Source of the DNA: G025836975 sp049646585
Lineage (GTDB): Bacteria; Pseudomonadota; Gammaproteobacteria; Burkholderiales; Burkholderiaceae_B
Length of the DNA stretch: 64,000 nt
Direction: 5' to 3'
NCBI GenBank assembly: GCA_049646585.1
Contig: JBARWC010000051.1
Coordinates: forward strand, 62,001 to 126,000
Shown piece after piece: positions 1 to 8,961 of the stretch; within the stretch, counting starts at the first letter, position 1; each line of letters opens with the position of its first letter. The position numbers and the translations under genes are program-made. The notes under the pieces were generated by a model, which ran no database searches, had not been told where the DNA came from, and saw only the letters and a list, made by a program, of their open reading frames with translations.

Positions 1-252
1 ACCAAGGGGGATCGTGCAGGCGAAGCCGCCTTGTCCTTGAAGTCCAACCTGATTCACATCAGTCTGATCAAGGTTGATGGCCAACAGGTTTATCCGGCTG
101 TCGCCCAGACACCGGTATCAGAAGACGACGTACCCATCGAGAATACCGCTCAATCTGGCATTAGCGATGACGTACCGACTTCCGAACCTGCTCCAGGCGC
201 GATACAAGGGCAACCGCTAACCGACGAGCCAGTGATGGCAACGACGTTCTGA
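1..252 (+). CDS. DUF3577 / STY4534-family ICE replication protein, C-terminal part
   Basis: The reading frame is open from the first base to the TGA at 250-252, so this is the 3' end of a gene cut by the window edge. The visible stretch GDRAGEAALSLKSNLIHIS followed by IKVDGQQVY resembles the end of the DUF3577 (STY4534) domain, a protein found in the replication/maintenance block of PFGI-1 and SPI-7 type ICEs. The last 40 residues are an acidic, Pro-rich tail. The neighbour downstream (DUF3275) is a usual companion. Family assignment is from memory of the motif and only about 30 diagnostic residues are visible. Confidence 0.6.
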   Translation, partial: TKGDRAGEAALSLKSNLIHISLIKVDGQQVYPAVAQTPVSEDDVPIENTAQSGISDDVPTSEPAPGAIQGQPLTDEPVMATTF

Positions 253-300
253 TCTGACCGACTGAGTCCCACTCGAGGGTCCGACCCTTTCTTTCCCTAT

Positions 301-331
301 GGCCCACAACCACCCTGCGTAGTTGTGGGCC
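301..331 (+). promoter_or_regulatory. perfect 10-bp hairpin in the leader of the DUF3275 gene
   Basis: GGCCCACAAC (301-310) and GTTGTGGGCC (322-331) form a perfect stem with an 11-nt loop, 30 bp before the ATG at 362. No T-run follows, so an intrinsic terminator is unlikely. A leader structure or an end for the upstream transcript is possible. Similar G/C-rich hairpins precede several genes further on. Confidence 0.5.
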
Positions 332-361
332 AGTGCACATTGATCACTCAGGAGGTGCCAC

Positions 362-1033
362 ATGGCGTCCACGGCAACACATTCATCCATATCCCCCATC
401 ATTGTTGCGGGTCAGCTTACGCTGCGCACGATCCGAGGCCGTAACGGTCCGTTCACCGTCGGTCGCCTGACCACGCACCTTGGCGTGTTCGAGGTCAAAG
501 ACGCCGAACTGGAGCAATACCCCGAAGGTAAGTACGACGGGGAGTTCATCATCAAGTACATCTACCCGAGGGCCTACCCAACCGGTGGCGGGATGCGTTT
601 CGAAATTCGCGCCTCGTTGGACGGAATGACCCTCTCGGGCCTGGATGAACTGAGCCGCGACGAAGCCAAAAGCTTCGCCGCACAGGAAGTTGATCCACTC
701 GATGAGGAGCTTGGTACGCCGCCGATAACAACACCGGCGACTGCACCCACGTCGAAAGCAACGCCGGTTCAAGCATCGGCAGACCCCTTGATCGATACCA
801 CGCCGTTTGGTGTGGACACGCCCTCTGCAGCAGTTGCTGCTGGCGGTGGTCCTGACAGCGACGATGCCGCCTTGTTCGGTCTGCTGTGGCCGCTGGAGGA
901 TTCCATCAAACTGGATTCAACCATCGACCGACGCACCCTGCGCACGCAGATCGCCCGCTTGGGCGAACTGGGCTACGCGCTGGACTTCAAAACGCAGGAG
1001 TGGAGCCGCCAGGCCGAACTGCAACCTGCGTAA
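362..1033 (+). CDS. DUF3275 family ICE protein
   Basis: This 223-aa protein has the DUF3275 signature in its first 110 residues: a start like VAGQLTLRTIRGRNGPFTVG, then FEVKDAELEQYPEGKYDGEF and an IYPRAY segment. The family is confined to PFGI-1/ICEclc type elements and has no established function. After residue 120 the protein turns into a low-complexity Pro/Ala/Thr linker, then a second folded-looking segment (about 165-220). The start is supported by AGGAGG eight bases upstream of the ATG. Strongly supported as a real gene; role unknown. Confidence 0.9.
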   Translation: MASTATHSSISPIIVAGQLTLRTIRGRNGPFTVGRLTTHLGVFEVKDAELEQYPEGKYDGEFIIKYIYPRAYPTGGGMRFEIRASLDGMTLSGLDELSRDEAKSFAAQEVDPLDEELGTPPITTPATAPTSKATPVQASADPLIDTTPFGVDTPSAAVAAGGGPDSDDAALFGLLWPLEDSIKLDSTIDRRTLRTQIARLGELGYALDFKTQEWSRQAELQPA

Positions 1034-1083
1034 TTACAGGCGCCGCATTCGCGGCGACCTTAATCAACCCGCCGGGGTGTCGT

Positions 1084-1098
1084 CTCCCGCGCGGGGAG
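1084..1098 (+). promoter_or_regulatory. leader hairpin before the 115-aa ORF
   Basis: CTCCC and GGGAG arms form a short G/C-rich hairpin ending 31 bp before the ATG at 1130 and upstream of the GGAGG ribosome-binding site (1116-1120). It is one of a series of short stem-loops preceding genes in this block. Confidence 0.35.
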
Positions 1099-1129
1099 GG
1101 CTCCGGTTGCTTTATGGAGGTTTCTCATC

Positions 1130-1477
1130 ATGTCAACGATCACTGGTAGTACACCCTCACAGCCTATCGCGGACAGTCATCCTATGCTGGATGAGTCTGC
1201 GTGGCGTGCTGTCTGCGAGACGGCCGCTACACAAGCCCAAAACGGCTGCGGACTGTCTCACGACGTCTACGTGGAACGTTTCAGTTCGGCGATTGAGGAT
1301 CAAGTTGGTCAATTGCCCGAGTTTCAGCACGCACGGGCTTTGCACATAGCAAAGGAATGGGACTACGTAACACCTGCCCAAAGGCAGGAAACCCAGGATT
1401 GGAATGCTAAGCACGGCTATTGCACGCACGGGATCGAGCTGGGTTATTGCCCAGCTGGCTGCGATTCGGACTACTAA
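1130..1477 (+). CDS. conserved-looking small ICE protein, unknown function
   Basis: A 115-aa soluble, acidic protein preceded by a strong GGAGG 9 bases from the ATG. The C-terminus has a Cys/His cluster, CTHGIELGYCPAGC (about residues 98-111), which could bind a metal or form disulfides. I do not recognise a named family. Its place among DUF3275, the methyltransferase and the helicase fits the poorly characterised accessory block of these ICEs. No signal peptide or membrane segment is seen. Confidence 0.75.
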   Translation: MSTITGSTPSQPIADSHPMLDESAWRAVCETAATQAQNGCGLSHDVYVERFSSAIEDQVGQLPEFQHARALHIAKEWDYVTPAQRQETQDWNAKHGYCTHGIELGYCPAGCDSDY

Positions 1478-1527
1478 GCGCTGGCACTTCACTTCATCGC
1501 CGCTTTTGCGGCTATTTCACATACCCG

Positions 1528-1542
1528 TCGGGGCGACCCCGA
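1528..1542 (+). promoter_or_regulatory. leader hairpin before the 113-aa ORF
   Basis: TCGGGG and CCCCGA form a 6-bp stem with a 3-nt loop, 39 bp before the ATG at 1582. It is part of the recurrent leader pattern in this region. Confidence 0.35.
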
Positions 1543-1581
1543 TGGGGAGGTTCCCGACGATTTCAATATAGGAACTTCACC

Positions 1582-1923
1582 ATGAGTCGGCACTACTTTG
1601 ACACAGTTCACAAGGGATTTCCCATCACCGTTCTACTGGGCTGGGATCGACCGACGGATTACTACTTCTTGGTCGTTGAGAAACCGGCCGAGTTGATCGA
1701 CAACACCGCGAAGGTTGAGAGTGACGACTTCTTGTATAGCAATCTGCACGAGAGCGATCCGTTCAACCATGGCCTGGACTACTACCGAGAAGTCTTACGC
1801 CATTTTCAGATTCTCGTGCCCGAGAGCATGTTCACCCAAGTCCAGCGTGACCGCGAACGCTATACCGGTAACCGTGTAGCCAAGCATCAGACCGACGGTT
1901 CGTTTACCGAACGGGAGCTCTGA
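1582..1923 (+). CDS. small hypothetical ICE protein
   Basis: The open frame extends upstream, but the ATG at 1582, behind a GGAAC sequence and a typical leader, is the likely start and gives 113 aa. The protein is rich in Asp, Tyr and Phe (for example DYYFLVVEKP near residue 26 and HGLDYYREVLRHF near 61) and looks globular and cytoplasmic. No family is recognised. It sits in a series of similarly organised small genes, each with its own leader and ribosome-binding site. Confidence 0.7.
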   Translation: MSRHYFDTVHKGFPITVLLGWDRPTDYYFLVVEKPAELIDNTAKVESDDFLYSNLHESDPFNHGLDYYREVLRHFQILVPESMFTQVQRDRERYTGNRVAKHQTDGSFTEREL

Positions 1924-2035
1924 GTTTCTATGTGGATCGGTCATTTGTACCGGTTCGTCTTCCCGGCGATGCGCTGCAATGGCACTCGCGTCCAGGGTGC
2001 TCAATCCGAGTAATCGGCATTCTTTTATCCCTTAC

Positions 2036-2051
2036 GGGGCAGTCACTGCCC
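2036..2051 (+). promoter_or_regulatory. GGGGCA...TGCCC leader hairpin
   Basis: GGGCA (2037-2041) and TGCCC (2047-2051) flank the loop GTCAC. The sequence TTTTATCCC before it and TTGGGG after it recur almost unchanged before the helicase gene at 4371-4408, indicating a repeated leader element. Confidence 0.45.
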
Positions 2052-2088
2052 TTGGGGCGGTGCTATCTCCTTTCTAGAGGACACCACT

Positions 2089-2748
2089 ATGCTCCCATCA
2101 TCTAATCCAACGCCCGTGCTGTACCGCATCGACGAATGCAGCGACCTGATGGCCGATGCGTGCGTTTGCAACGAGCAAGGCGAGTTCATTTTTCTTTCCG
2201 TCTGGGCTCGTGATACCGCGATCCAGCAATTTATCGCTCGCCTGACCCTGGGCCGCGCCGAGGATGGGCTGGATCAGTTCCATCTCATCACCGACCAAGG
2301 GGGTTCCGTCCCGGTTTCGGTCGGGGCGGTCGATCGTTTGGAAAAGCGCCTCACCCGCGCTTATCGCCGCACGCTGTTCGGTTCAATGACCAATCTTTGG
2401 TTGTTCGACCGACGATGCACCCAACCTGAAAAGAGTACGGCCAGCGCCCTCGCGTTGCTGCCACGCTCAGCCACTGATCCCACCGCCCGTCTGTGGCGCC
2501 TGGTCAAGGACACATGCCCGCTGCCCCTTCTGGAGCACTGGCAAGCGCCTGTGCTGGCGCTGCTACGCGATCGCGAAATGCTCAAAGCGCTGCCAATGGC
2601 TCTTGGGCCATTACAGGGGTTTCGTCTGGAATTGGACGTTCCGGTGCTCACCGAGGCACTGGGCGATCTCATTCGTCAAGACGTACTCACTGCTTATGCG
2701 GCGCAGCCATCGGCAACGATTGATCTGCAACAGGAAACGGTGGCCTGA
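2089..2748 (+). CDS. hypothetical ICE accessory protein
   Basis: A 219-aa soluble protein starting at an ATG 9 bases after AGAGG. It has an alpha/beta look with several basic helices (LEKRLTRAYRRTLFG near residue 85) and no signal peptide, transmembrane segment or recognisable catalytic motif. It lies directly upstream of the DUF6094-type methyltransferase, so a link to DNA maintenance is possible but only by position. Confidence 0.7.
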   Translation: MLPSSNPTPVLYRIDECSDLMADACVCNEQGEFIFLSVWARDTAIQQFIARLTLGRAEDGLDQFHLITDQGGSVPVSVGAVDRLEKRLTRAYRRTLFGSMTNLWLFDRRCTQPEKSTASALALLPRSATDPTARLWRLVKDTCPLPLLEHWQAPVLALLRDREMLKALPMALGPLQGFRLELDVPVLTEALGDLIRQDVLTAYAAQPSATIDLQQETVA

Positions 2749-2820
2749 CGCACTCACCAGCGGATGCGCTGCTCGCGCGTATCCGCATTAATTCATCCTC
2801 GCCAAATAGGAGGTTTATCC

Positions 2821-3930
2821 ATGGCCCTCATGTTCCCCCGGCTCGCCCGGAATTTTGCCAAAAACGGCTATTACCCGACCGACGAAGCCACACTTGAACG
2901 AACCCTCAGCGCCCTTGCCCCCAGCGATGGGCCGATGTGCATTCTTGATCCTTGCGCTGGCGAAGGTGTTGCCATTGCGGAAGCTGCGCACGCCCTCGGG
3001 CGTAAGCACGTCACCGCCTACGCCGTTGAGTATGACCAGGAACGGGCAGACCATGCCCGCCGACTGGTTGATCGCTGCATCCATGGCGATCTGATGGACA
3101 CGTTAATCACACGCCAGTGCTTCGGTTTGCTGTGGCTCAACCCGCCTTACGGTGATCTCGCCCGAGACGCCAACGGCAACATGGGCTACGAAGGCCGGGG
3201 CCGCGCACGGCTGGAAAAATTGTTCTATCAAAAGACACTGCCGCAGCTGCAATACGGCGGTGTCCTGGTTTTTATCATTCCGTCCTACGTCCTGGATCAG
3301 GAAATGGTGGGATGGCTGACGCGCCACTTTACCGATCTGAGCGTCTACCGTGCGGTGGATACCCAGTTCAAACAGGTCGTCGTGTTCGGGCGTCGAGTTC
3401 GCCAGCGTGAGCTGGCGGGTGATCACGTCAAATCCATCCGTGCCCGACTGCTACAGGTCGGACAAAGTGAGATCGAAGCGCAGGAGCTGCCTTCTGCGTG
3501 GACCGGATTGCCTTACAGCATCCCAGCCGCGCAGGCCGAGCCGGCGCATTTTTACCGGATCAGCATGGAGCAGGCGCAGTTTGCCGAGGAAGTGCAGCGT
3601 CTGCAGGGGCTATGGCCATCGTGCGAGACCCATCTGGGTGCCGCTCAACAATCCATGCGGCCTCCGGCACGCGGTTTATCCCACTGGCATTTGGCGTTGG
3701 CCCTGGCGGCGGGTGCCATCTCCGGTGTCGTGCAGTCCAAGACCGGCCGTACATTGGCCGTCAAGGGCGACACCTACAAGCGCAAAGCCACCGCCACCGA
3801 GTATCGCGAACGCGATGACGGCTCCGTGGCCGAGACACGCATCCTCACCGACAGGTTCGTGCCGGTTATTCACGCATGGGACTTAACCCCCGATTCAGCC
3901 ACGCTGGGTCAGATTCTCACCATTCATTGA
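2821..3930 (+). CDS. DUF6094-type N6-adenine DNA methyltransferase
   Basis: A 369-aa protein from the ATG 5 bases after AGGAGGTTTATCC; upstream in-frame codons lack this signal. The first 200 residues are a Rossmann methyltransferase: DPCAGEG (about 43-49) is the SAM-binding motif I and NPPY (about 107-110) is the amino-methyltransferase catalytic motif IV. The C-terminal 170 residues are specific to the ICE/plasmid DUF6094 group. No endonuclease partner is nearby, so it is probably an orphan methylase that marks or protects the element, which is inference. Confidence 0.85.
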   Translation: MALMFPRLARNFAKNGYYPTDEATLERTLSALAPSDGPMCILDPCAGEGVAIAEAAHALGRKHVTAYAVEYDQERADHARRLVDRCIHGDLMDTLITRQCFGLLWLNPPYGDLARDANGNMGYEGRGRARLEKLFYQKTLPQLQYGGVLVFIIPSYVLDQEMVGWLTRHFTDLSVYRAVDTQFKQVVVFGRRVRQRELAGDHVKSIRARLLQVGQSEIEAQELPSAWTGLPYSIPAAQAEPAHFYRISMEQAQFAEEVQRLQGLWPSCETHLGAAQQSMRPPARGLSHWHLALALAAGAISGVVQSKTGRTLAVKGDTYKRKATATEYRERDDGSVAETRILTDRFVPVIHAWDLTPDSATLGQILTIH

Positions 3931-4026
3931 TCTTAGGGCACGCCACCACCACTTTCATCCACCCACCAGGGCCATGCCGCCCGATGGGTGCCATGGCCCC
4001 GGTTTCCTATTTAAGGAGCCATCACC

Positions 4027-4338
4027 ATGGCAACCGAAGCAGTTTTCATCACCCTGGTACCGAACATGCGCTTTTCGCCAGGCCAACTGATTTTGACGGC
4101 TGGCGTTGACGAGTTGGTTCAACAGGGCCGACTCAACCCCAGTATGTACCTACGCCGTCACCTTGGCGGCGACTGGGGAGATCTCTTCGGAGGTGATAGT
4201 CAGCTGAACGATGCCGCGCTGGCATCGGGCCAGGATCGCCTGTTCTCTTCCTATCAGGTCGCACCAGACCTGAGGCTCTGGATCATTACTGAATGGGATC
4301 GCAGCGTCACCACGCTGCTCCTGCCCAGCGAATACTGA
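4027..4338 (+). CDS. plasmid/ICE-related small protein, unknown function
   Basis: A 103-aa protein preceded by AAGGAGCC. The pattern RHLGGDWGDLFGGDSQLND followed by FSSYQVAPDLRLWIITEWDRS matches a conserved family of small proteins common on conjugative plasmids and ICEs, which has no assigned biochemical role as far as I know. Cytoplasmic, no membrane segment. It lies just upstream of the large helicase. Confidence 0.8.
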   Translation: MATEAVFITLVPNMRFSPGQLILTAGVDELVQQGRLNPSMYLRRHLGGDWGDLFGGDSQLNDAALASGQDRLFSSYQVAPDLRLWIITEWDRSVTTLLLPSEY

Positions 4339-4370
4339 TTCCACTTATGGCGGCCTGCGGCCGCTATCTA

Positions 4371-4408
4371 CCTTTTATCCCCCTGGGGCATGTCACTGCC
4401 CCTTGGGG
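4371..4408 (+). promoter_or_regulatory. GGGGCA...TGCCCC leader hairpin before the helicase
   Basis: GGGGCA (4385-4390) and TGCCCC (4397-4402) pair around the loop TGTCAC. The surrounding sequence (TTTTATCCCC before, TTGGGG after) is nearly the same as at 2021-2057, so this is a repeated leader element rather than chance pairing. Confidence 0.45.
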
Positions 4409-4442
4409 GGAGGTGCGTGCCCCATTGTTATGGAGTACCACC

Positions 4443-6719
4443 ATGAATACGCAACTTGAAGCGACGACAGTCGCAGATACCATCCACGCCGACGAGCTGG
4501 CAGATGCCGCAGACTCGGAGCTGTCGTTTAGCTTGCAGGATTTTGTTGAAGAGTTTGGAGACGAACTGCTGGACAGTCTGAATCGGGCTAATCCGCCAGT
4601 CTATAACGGTACGCCCCGGCACGAGCGACAGTTGGTACTCGCTCGTCTCAAACGTCAGCTTTTCCCTGCTCAAGCCGAAGTCGTGCATGCGGCCGCGGAG
4701 TTATTGGTTAATCAAGGCGAACGCGCTGCGATCATCAACGGTGAAATGGGAACGGGAAAGACCATTGTCGGCATCGCGCTGGCAGCAGTCCTCAACGCGG
4801 AAGGCTATCGACGCACCTTAGTTCTGAGCCCGCCGCACCTGGTCTACAAGTGGCGCCGGGAAATCCTGGAAACCGTAGTGGGTGCGAAGGTCTGGGTGCT
4901 CAATGGCCCCGATACCTTGCTCAAGCTCATCAAGCTGCGCGAGCAGTTGGGTGAGGAGCCGACGGGTCAGGAATTTTTCATTATCGGTCGGGTGCGCATG
5001 CGCATGGGTTTTCACTGGAAACCGGCATTTATGCGCAAGCGCACGCTTCACGGCGAGGTTGGCGCTTGCCCGCACTGCGGGACGGCAATCACCGACCTCG
5101 ATGGCGAGCCCATCCATGCCTTGGAGTTGGAGGCTGAGGAAACCCGTCGAAAGTGCAATGTCTGCACCGAAGCACTCTGGACGTTGATGCGCCCTAGAAC
5201 ATTGTCCGGTAGCGATCAATCCTCTGCGGTGTTACGCGCGTTGAAGCGTATTCCAACCATCGGTGAAGCCACTGCGCAGAAACTGATGAAGATGTTCGGT
5301 GACAGCTTCCTGGCCTCGATGCTGGGTGACAACCTTCATAACTTCATCAATCTGATGGACGACCGGGGGGAGTTGGTATTTTCCGACCGGCAAGCGCAAC
5401 GCATGGAGCGCGCCATGTCCAGCATGGAGTTTGGCTTTGGCGAAGGTGGCTATCAGGCCTCCGAGTATGTCAAACGCTACTTGCCGCAGGGTACGTTCGA
5501 CTTGCTGATCGCTGACGAGGCGCATGAGTACAAGACGGGCGGCTCGGCGCAAGGCCAGGCGATGGGTGTGATTGCGGCAAAGGCCCGTAAGACGGTGCTG
5601 TTAACCGGCACGCTGATGGGCGGCTACGCGGACGACCTTTTTCACCTTCTATTCCGGGCATTGCCTGGACGGATGATCGAAGATGGCTACCGTCCGAGCA
5701 GCAGCGGCAGCATGAGCTCGGCCGCGATGGCCTTCATGCGGGACCATGGCGTTCTGAAAGACATATTCTCCGAGTCCGATGGGCCTGCCCACAAGACCGC
5801 CAAGGGCAGCAAGGTGACAGTCCGAACGGTCAAAGCGCCGGGTTTTGGTCCCAAGGGTGTACTGCGTTGCGTCCTACCGTACACGATATTCCTAAAACTA
5901 CGCGATATGGGGGGCATACTGCCGCCGTATGTTGAGGAGTTTCGGGAAGTCGAGATGGATGCCGAACAAGGCGATACCTACGGCAGTCTGGCTGCAAACC
6001 TGACTTCAGCACTCAAAGAAGCCCTGCGCAAGCGGGATACCACGTTGTTGGGCGTTGTACTTAACGTGCTGCTGGCATGGTCCGACTGCTGCTTCAGAGC
6101 GGAAACCGTTCGTCATCCACGCACCCGTCAGGTGTTGGCTTTCACACCAGTTCAATTTAACGAACTGGAAATCATGCCCAAAGAGCGCGAGCTGATCAAC
6201 ATCTGCCGCGAGGAAAAAGCCGCAGGTCGAAAGACCTTGGTCTATACCGTCTACACCGGTACGCGCGACACCACATCGCGTCTGAAGATGTTGCTGGAGC
6301 AGGAGGGCTTTAAGGTAGCGGTACTGCGCGCAAGCGTGGATGCCTCACGCCGAGAAGACTGGATTGCCGAGCAACTGGATCGGGGTATCGATATCCTTAT
6401 CACCAACCCTGAGCTGGTCAAGACAGGGCTGGATCTTCTGGAGTTTCCCACGATTGTGTTCATGCAGTCGGGCTATAACGTGTACACCCTGCAGCAGGCC
6501 GCGCGCCGTTCATGGCGTATCGGTCAAAAGCTGGCGGTGCGCGTGATCTACCTGGGCTATGCAGCGACATCGCAGATGACGTGCCTGTCTCTTATGGCCA
6601 AGAAGATTTTGGTTTCGCAAAGCACGTCGGGAGACGTGCCAGAATCAGGGCTGGATGTCTTGAATCAGGACGGCGACTCTATTGAAGTTGCGTTGGCAAG
6701 GCAACTGGTTGCGGCCTGA
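4443..6719 (+). CDS. SNF2/DEAD-box type helicase of ICE
   Basis: A 758-aa superfamily 2 helicase. Walker A GEMGTGKT lies near residue 100, a Cys4 zinc ribbon (CPHCG near 210, CNVC near 239) is inserted in the first RecA lobe, the DEAH box is near 357, motif III is LTGTLMGG, and the C-terminal lobe ends with ARRSWRIGQ (about 684-692), typical of SNF2-like enzymes. This large helicase is a regular member of PFGI-1 type ICEs, upstream of the pilL operon, with an unproven role in element maintenance. ATG at 4443 is chosen because the longer frame upstream runs through the leader hairpin. Confidence 0.9.
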   Translation: MNTQLEATTVADTIHADELADAADSELSFSLQDFVEEFGDELLDSLNRANPPVYNGTPRHERQLVLARLKRQLFPAQAEVVHAAAELLVNQGERAAIINGEMGTGKTIVGIALAAVLNAEGYRRTLVLSPPHLVYKWRREILETVVGAKVWVLNGPDTLLKLIKLREQLGEEPTGQEFFIIGRVRMRMGFHWKPAFMRKRTLHGEVGACPHCGTAITDLDGEPIHALELEAEETRRKCNVCTEALWTLMRPRTLSGSDQSSAVLRALKRIPTIGEATAQKLMKMFGDSFLASMLGDNLHNFINLMDDRGELVFSDRQAQRMERAMSSMEFGFGEGGYQASEYVKRYLPQGTFDLLIADEAHEYKTGGSAQGQAMGVIAAKARKTVLLTGTLMGGYADDLFHLLFRALPGRMIEDGYRPSSSGSMSSAAMAFMRDHGVLKDIFSESDGPAHKTAKGSKVTVRTVKAPGFGPKGVLRCVLPYTIFLKLRDMGGILPPYVEEFREVEMDAEQGDTYGSLAANLTSALKEALRKRDTTLLGVVLNVLLAWSDCCFRAETVRHPRTRQVLAFTPVQFNELEIMPKERELINICREEKAAGRKTLVYTVYTGTRDTTSRLKMLLEQEGFKVAVLRASVDASRREDWIAEQLDRGIDILITNPELVKTGLDLLEFPTIVFMQSGYNVYTLQQAARRSWRIGQKLAVRVIYLGYAATSQMTCLSLMAKKILVSQSTSGDVPESGLDVLNQDGDSIEVALARQLVAA

Positions 6720-6732
6720 TTTATTCTTTATC

Positions 6733-6762
6733 GGCGGCCCATTGGGGCCGCCATTATTTTTT
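6733..6762 (+). terminator. intrinsic terminator after the helicase gene
   Basis: GGCGGCCC and GGGCCGCC form a perfect 8-bp stem with loop ATTG, followed by an A/T-rich stretch with a run of six T. It begins 14 bp after the helicase stop and slightly overlaps the 3' end of the convergent gene at 6754. Confidence 0.85.
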
Positions 6763-7509
6763 GTACAGCTTTTTTTGCTTTTCTTCTTCCTCACGTAATT
6801 GACGATCCAACGGTGGGAAGTAAATTTCATCCGGCTTATAGGGAGGGAACCAAGCCCATTTGAGCATGAACAAGCCGGAAAGCAGTACGATTGTTAGAAC
6901 TAATAATGCATAGTCTCCCAAGATTGGTAATAGACCGCTGATTATCCCAATGCTGCCTTGCCACTGATGAGCTATTAACCAGTCGGCCAATGCAGCCAGG
7001 AGCGCCGTTGCTGTCAATTCTCCATCTCGTATTCTTGATCGCCTGATAGCTTCCTTTCGCTGTCTCTCTGCTTTATATAACTGATACAGAAACTCGTCTC
7101 GTTCGGACAGAGCTAAGTCATGGAACTCGTATATGGGCACATTCCCTAGGCTGCGCCGATAGGGTGTCTCTGACCGCGTTAAGAAGTGAAAGCCGGGAAC
7201 AAGGTGCCATAATGCAAAAACGAGTTGCTGCAAGAGCGTCAGGATCACGGGCATCACGATGGCAACAATGGTGCTGAAGCTGACTATCGTAAGTGCGATC
7301 CAGCCTACGTCGCTTAGAAGAGCCTTATCTTCGGGCAACCATTGCCACAATCCTCTTTCAGTGCGCATTATCATGGCCATGTCCAGAAACAAGACAAGGC
7401 AAATCAATCGCAATGCCCATTGAGCATCCCATGATCGGTCCAGTACACCAAGTCCTTTTTCCAACGTGGTTGAAGGACTGTTCGTTCGATCTGGTTCGTT
7501 TTTCCCCAT
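6754..7509 (-). CDS. integral membrane protein of ICE, unknown function
   Basis: A 251-aa protein on the opposite strand to the conjugation genes. Four hydrophobic segments are visible: about 33-50, 68-100 (with VGWIALTIVSFSTIVAIVMP), and two near 170-230 (GIISGLLPILGDYALLVLTI). A charged cytoplasmic-looking loop between them contains RRSRIRDGELTATALL, and the C-terminus is highly charged (REEEEKQKK). I recognise no family. It is convergent with the helicase and divergent from pilL, so it is transcribed separately. Confidence 0.7.
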   Translation of the reverse strand: MGKNEPDRTNSPSTTLEKGLGVLDRSWDAQWALRLICLVLFLDMAMIMRTERGLWQWLPEDKALLSDVGWIALTIVSFSTIVAIVMPVILTLLQQLVFALWHLVPGFHFLTRSETPYRRSLGNVPIYEFHDLALSERDEFLYQLYKAERQRKEAIRRSRIRDGELTATALLAALADWLIAHQWQGSIGIISGLLPILGDYALLVLTIVLLSGLFMLKWAWFPPYKPDEIYFPPLDRQLREEEEKQKKLYKK

Positions 7510-7721
7510 TTTTTTAATATTCCTTAGATTGGTTGAAGGTAATGACCGCGAGTTGATACAGCTATTTGCACAGTGCGGTGTGAATGTTTAGCTATAGCTT
7601 ATAAGAGTACATATTGGGAGTGGTTCAAAACTAAAGTGATCTAGTCGCAATTCGCTTTGTTTGCTGATTTAACGACGTGTCTGAATGAAGGTATCGGTTC
7701 ATCACCACAAAGAGCCGAGCC
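7510..7721. other. divergent intergenic region before pilL
   Basis: An A/T-rich 212-bp gap between the minus-strand membrane protein and the pilL operon. It holds plausible -10 like A/T patches (for example TATAAG near 7601) but no repeat or palindrome that I can tie to a regulator. The main transfer operon promoter is expected here by position. Confidence 0.35.
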
Positions 7722-8300
7722 ATGCCCGCCATCCTTACCCTTCATCGTCTGACTGGTAGCAGTCTGCTGATCGTAATCGCGCTGACAAGCGGTTGTGCGA
7801 GCACTCGCGCGCCTACAGAAGTTCCCATTATTGAAGAGGTCGCCTTCGCGTCCGAACCCACGCCACCGGAGTACGTCCCGGTTGTGCGCTACGGACGCTA
7901 TACGCTGGTGGAACTGGCGGCCTTTGCGGTGCAGCGCGACCTATTGTTGCAAATCGTTGATGTCAGCATGCCTGAAAATGCCCGCGCGTCGGTGGGCGAC
8001 GGCCTGCGTCATGTGCTCAAACGCAGTGGTTACCGACTTGGCCAGGCCACTCCCGCGACGTCTGAATTTTATGCGCTGCCGCTGCCGGCGGCGCATTTGC
8101 GCCTGGGACCGATGACCTTACGTGATGCGCTATTGACGCTGGCTGGCCCCAACTGGGAGCTGCAGATCGACGACATGGTGCGGGAGATTCGCTTTGTTCG
8201 GCCCAACTCCGGCGACACGAAGCTGAGACCGATCAATGACGTTCCTGCCAACGAGCCGGTACAGACCTTTCCCGTCACGGTGACAGGAGTCCGGTCATGA
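7722..8300 (+). CDS. pilL: PilL-like ICE lipoprotein (TIGR03748)
   Basis: A 192-aa protein that heads the transfer operon. The N-terminus is a lipoprotein-type signal with LTSGC ending at Cys25. The body carries the PilL N-terminal pattern: PVVRYGRYTLVELAAFAVQRD (abbreviated from about 50-72), then LLQIVDVSMP and VGDGLRHVLKRSGYRL, as in the PFGI-1 class PilL family. These proteins are thought to act in the envelope part of the mating apparatus. It overlaps the next gene by 4 bp (ATGA), indicating translational coupling. Confidence 0.85.
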   Translation: MPAILTLHRLTGSSLLIVIALTSGCASTRAPTEVPIIEEVAFASEPTPPEYVPVVRYGRYTLVELAAFAVQRDLLLQIVDVSMPENARASVGDGLRHVLKRSGYRLGQATPATSEFYALPLPAAHLRLGPMTLRDALLTLAGPNWELQIDDMVREIRFVRPNSGDTKLRPINDVPANEPVQTFPVTVTGVRS

Positions 8301-8947
8301 GCGGCGCAAGAGCAAGCTCACGCGCCATAGTTAATGTAGGCTTACAGATTCTTCTCTGGGTCTGGTTGATTGTGCTCAGCATCCTGGTCGGCACTGGATA
8401 TCAGACCATGGCTGGCCTGGCTGATCGGACACATGTTGACTCGGGCCTGCGGCAAGTTCAGGTACTGGAGACGCGGATCGCTGAATTGGCTGACAGCGTG
8501 CAAAGGCTCGATGCCCAGCCCGAACCCGCCACAGTCGCCGCACTGCGCGAGGCGCGACAACGCTTTGAGACACGCCTAACGCAGATGGAGCAGATGATTG
8601 CTGATCGTTCGGCGACGCAAGCGCTACAGGCATTGCGAACCGAAGTCGAGCAGTTGAAAGTCCACGCGCAACCCGCCCCGACCGTGCCGCCACCACCAAG
8701 CAAACCCGTCACGCCAGTGGTTGCGACTGCGCGGCAATCCTCGTTTCCGTTTCGTGTCGTGGGCTCGGAGATTCGGGCCGGGCAGCGTAGCGTTTCTGTG
8801 GCGCCTGTAAAGGGCGAGCTTACGGTGGATACGATTCAGGTGGTCTTACCCGGCGAGGCAGTGGGACAGTGGCGATTGCAGGCCATTGAGGCGAGCGCCG
8901 CTGTATTCCAAAACGGTAAACAGACACGCCGTCTGGTCATCCCTTAA
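8297..8947 (+). CDS. membrane-anchored coiled-coil ICE protein
   Basis: A 216-aa protein with one N-terminal transmembrane helix (about 15-38), then a coiled-coil stretch (about 45-125, heptad-like LETRIAELADSVQRLD) and a Pro-rich linker before a beta-rich C-terminal domain of about 75 residues. This bitopic layout suggests a periplasmic component of the conjugation channel. The position between PilL and the PFL_4693-like protein is conserved in such ICEs; I cannot assign a numbered family with confidence. Confidence 0.75.
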   Translation: MSGARASSRAIVNVGLQILLWVWLIVLSILVGTGYQTMAGLADRTHVDSGLRQVQVLETRIAELADSVQRLDAQPEPATVAALREARQRFETRLTQMEQMIADRSATQALQALRTEVEQLKVHAQPAPTVPPPPSKPVTPVVATARQSSFPFRVVGSEIRAGQRSVSVAPVKGELTVDTIQVVLPGEAVGQWRLQAIEASAAVFQNGKQTRRLVIP

Positions 8948-8961
8948 TCCGGAGCCTGACT

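Noticed and set aside
5232..5552. minus-strand ORFs inside the helicase gene
   Set aside because: Shadow frames of a well-supported gene.
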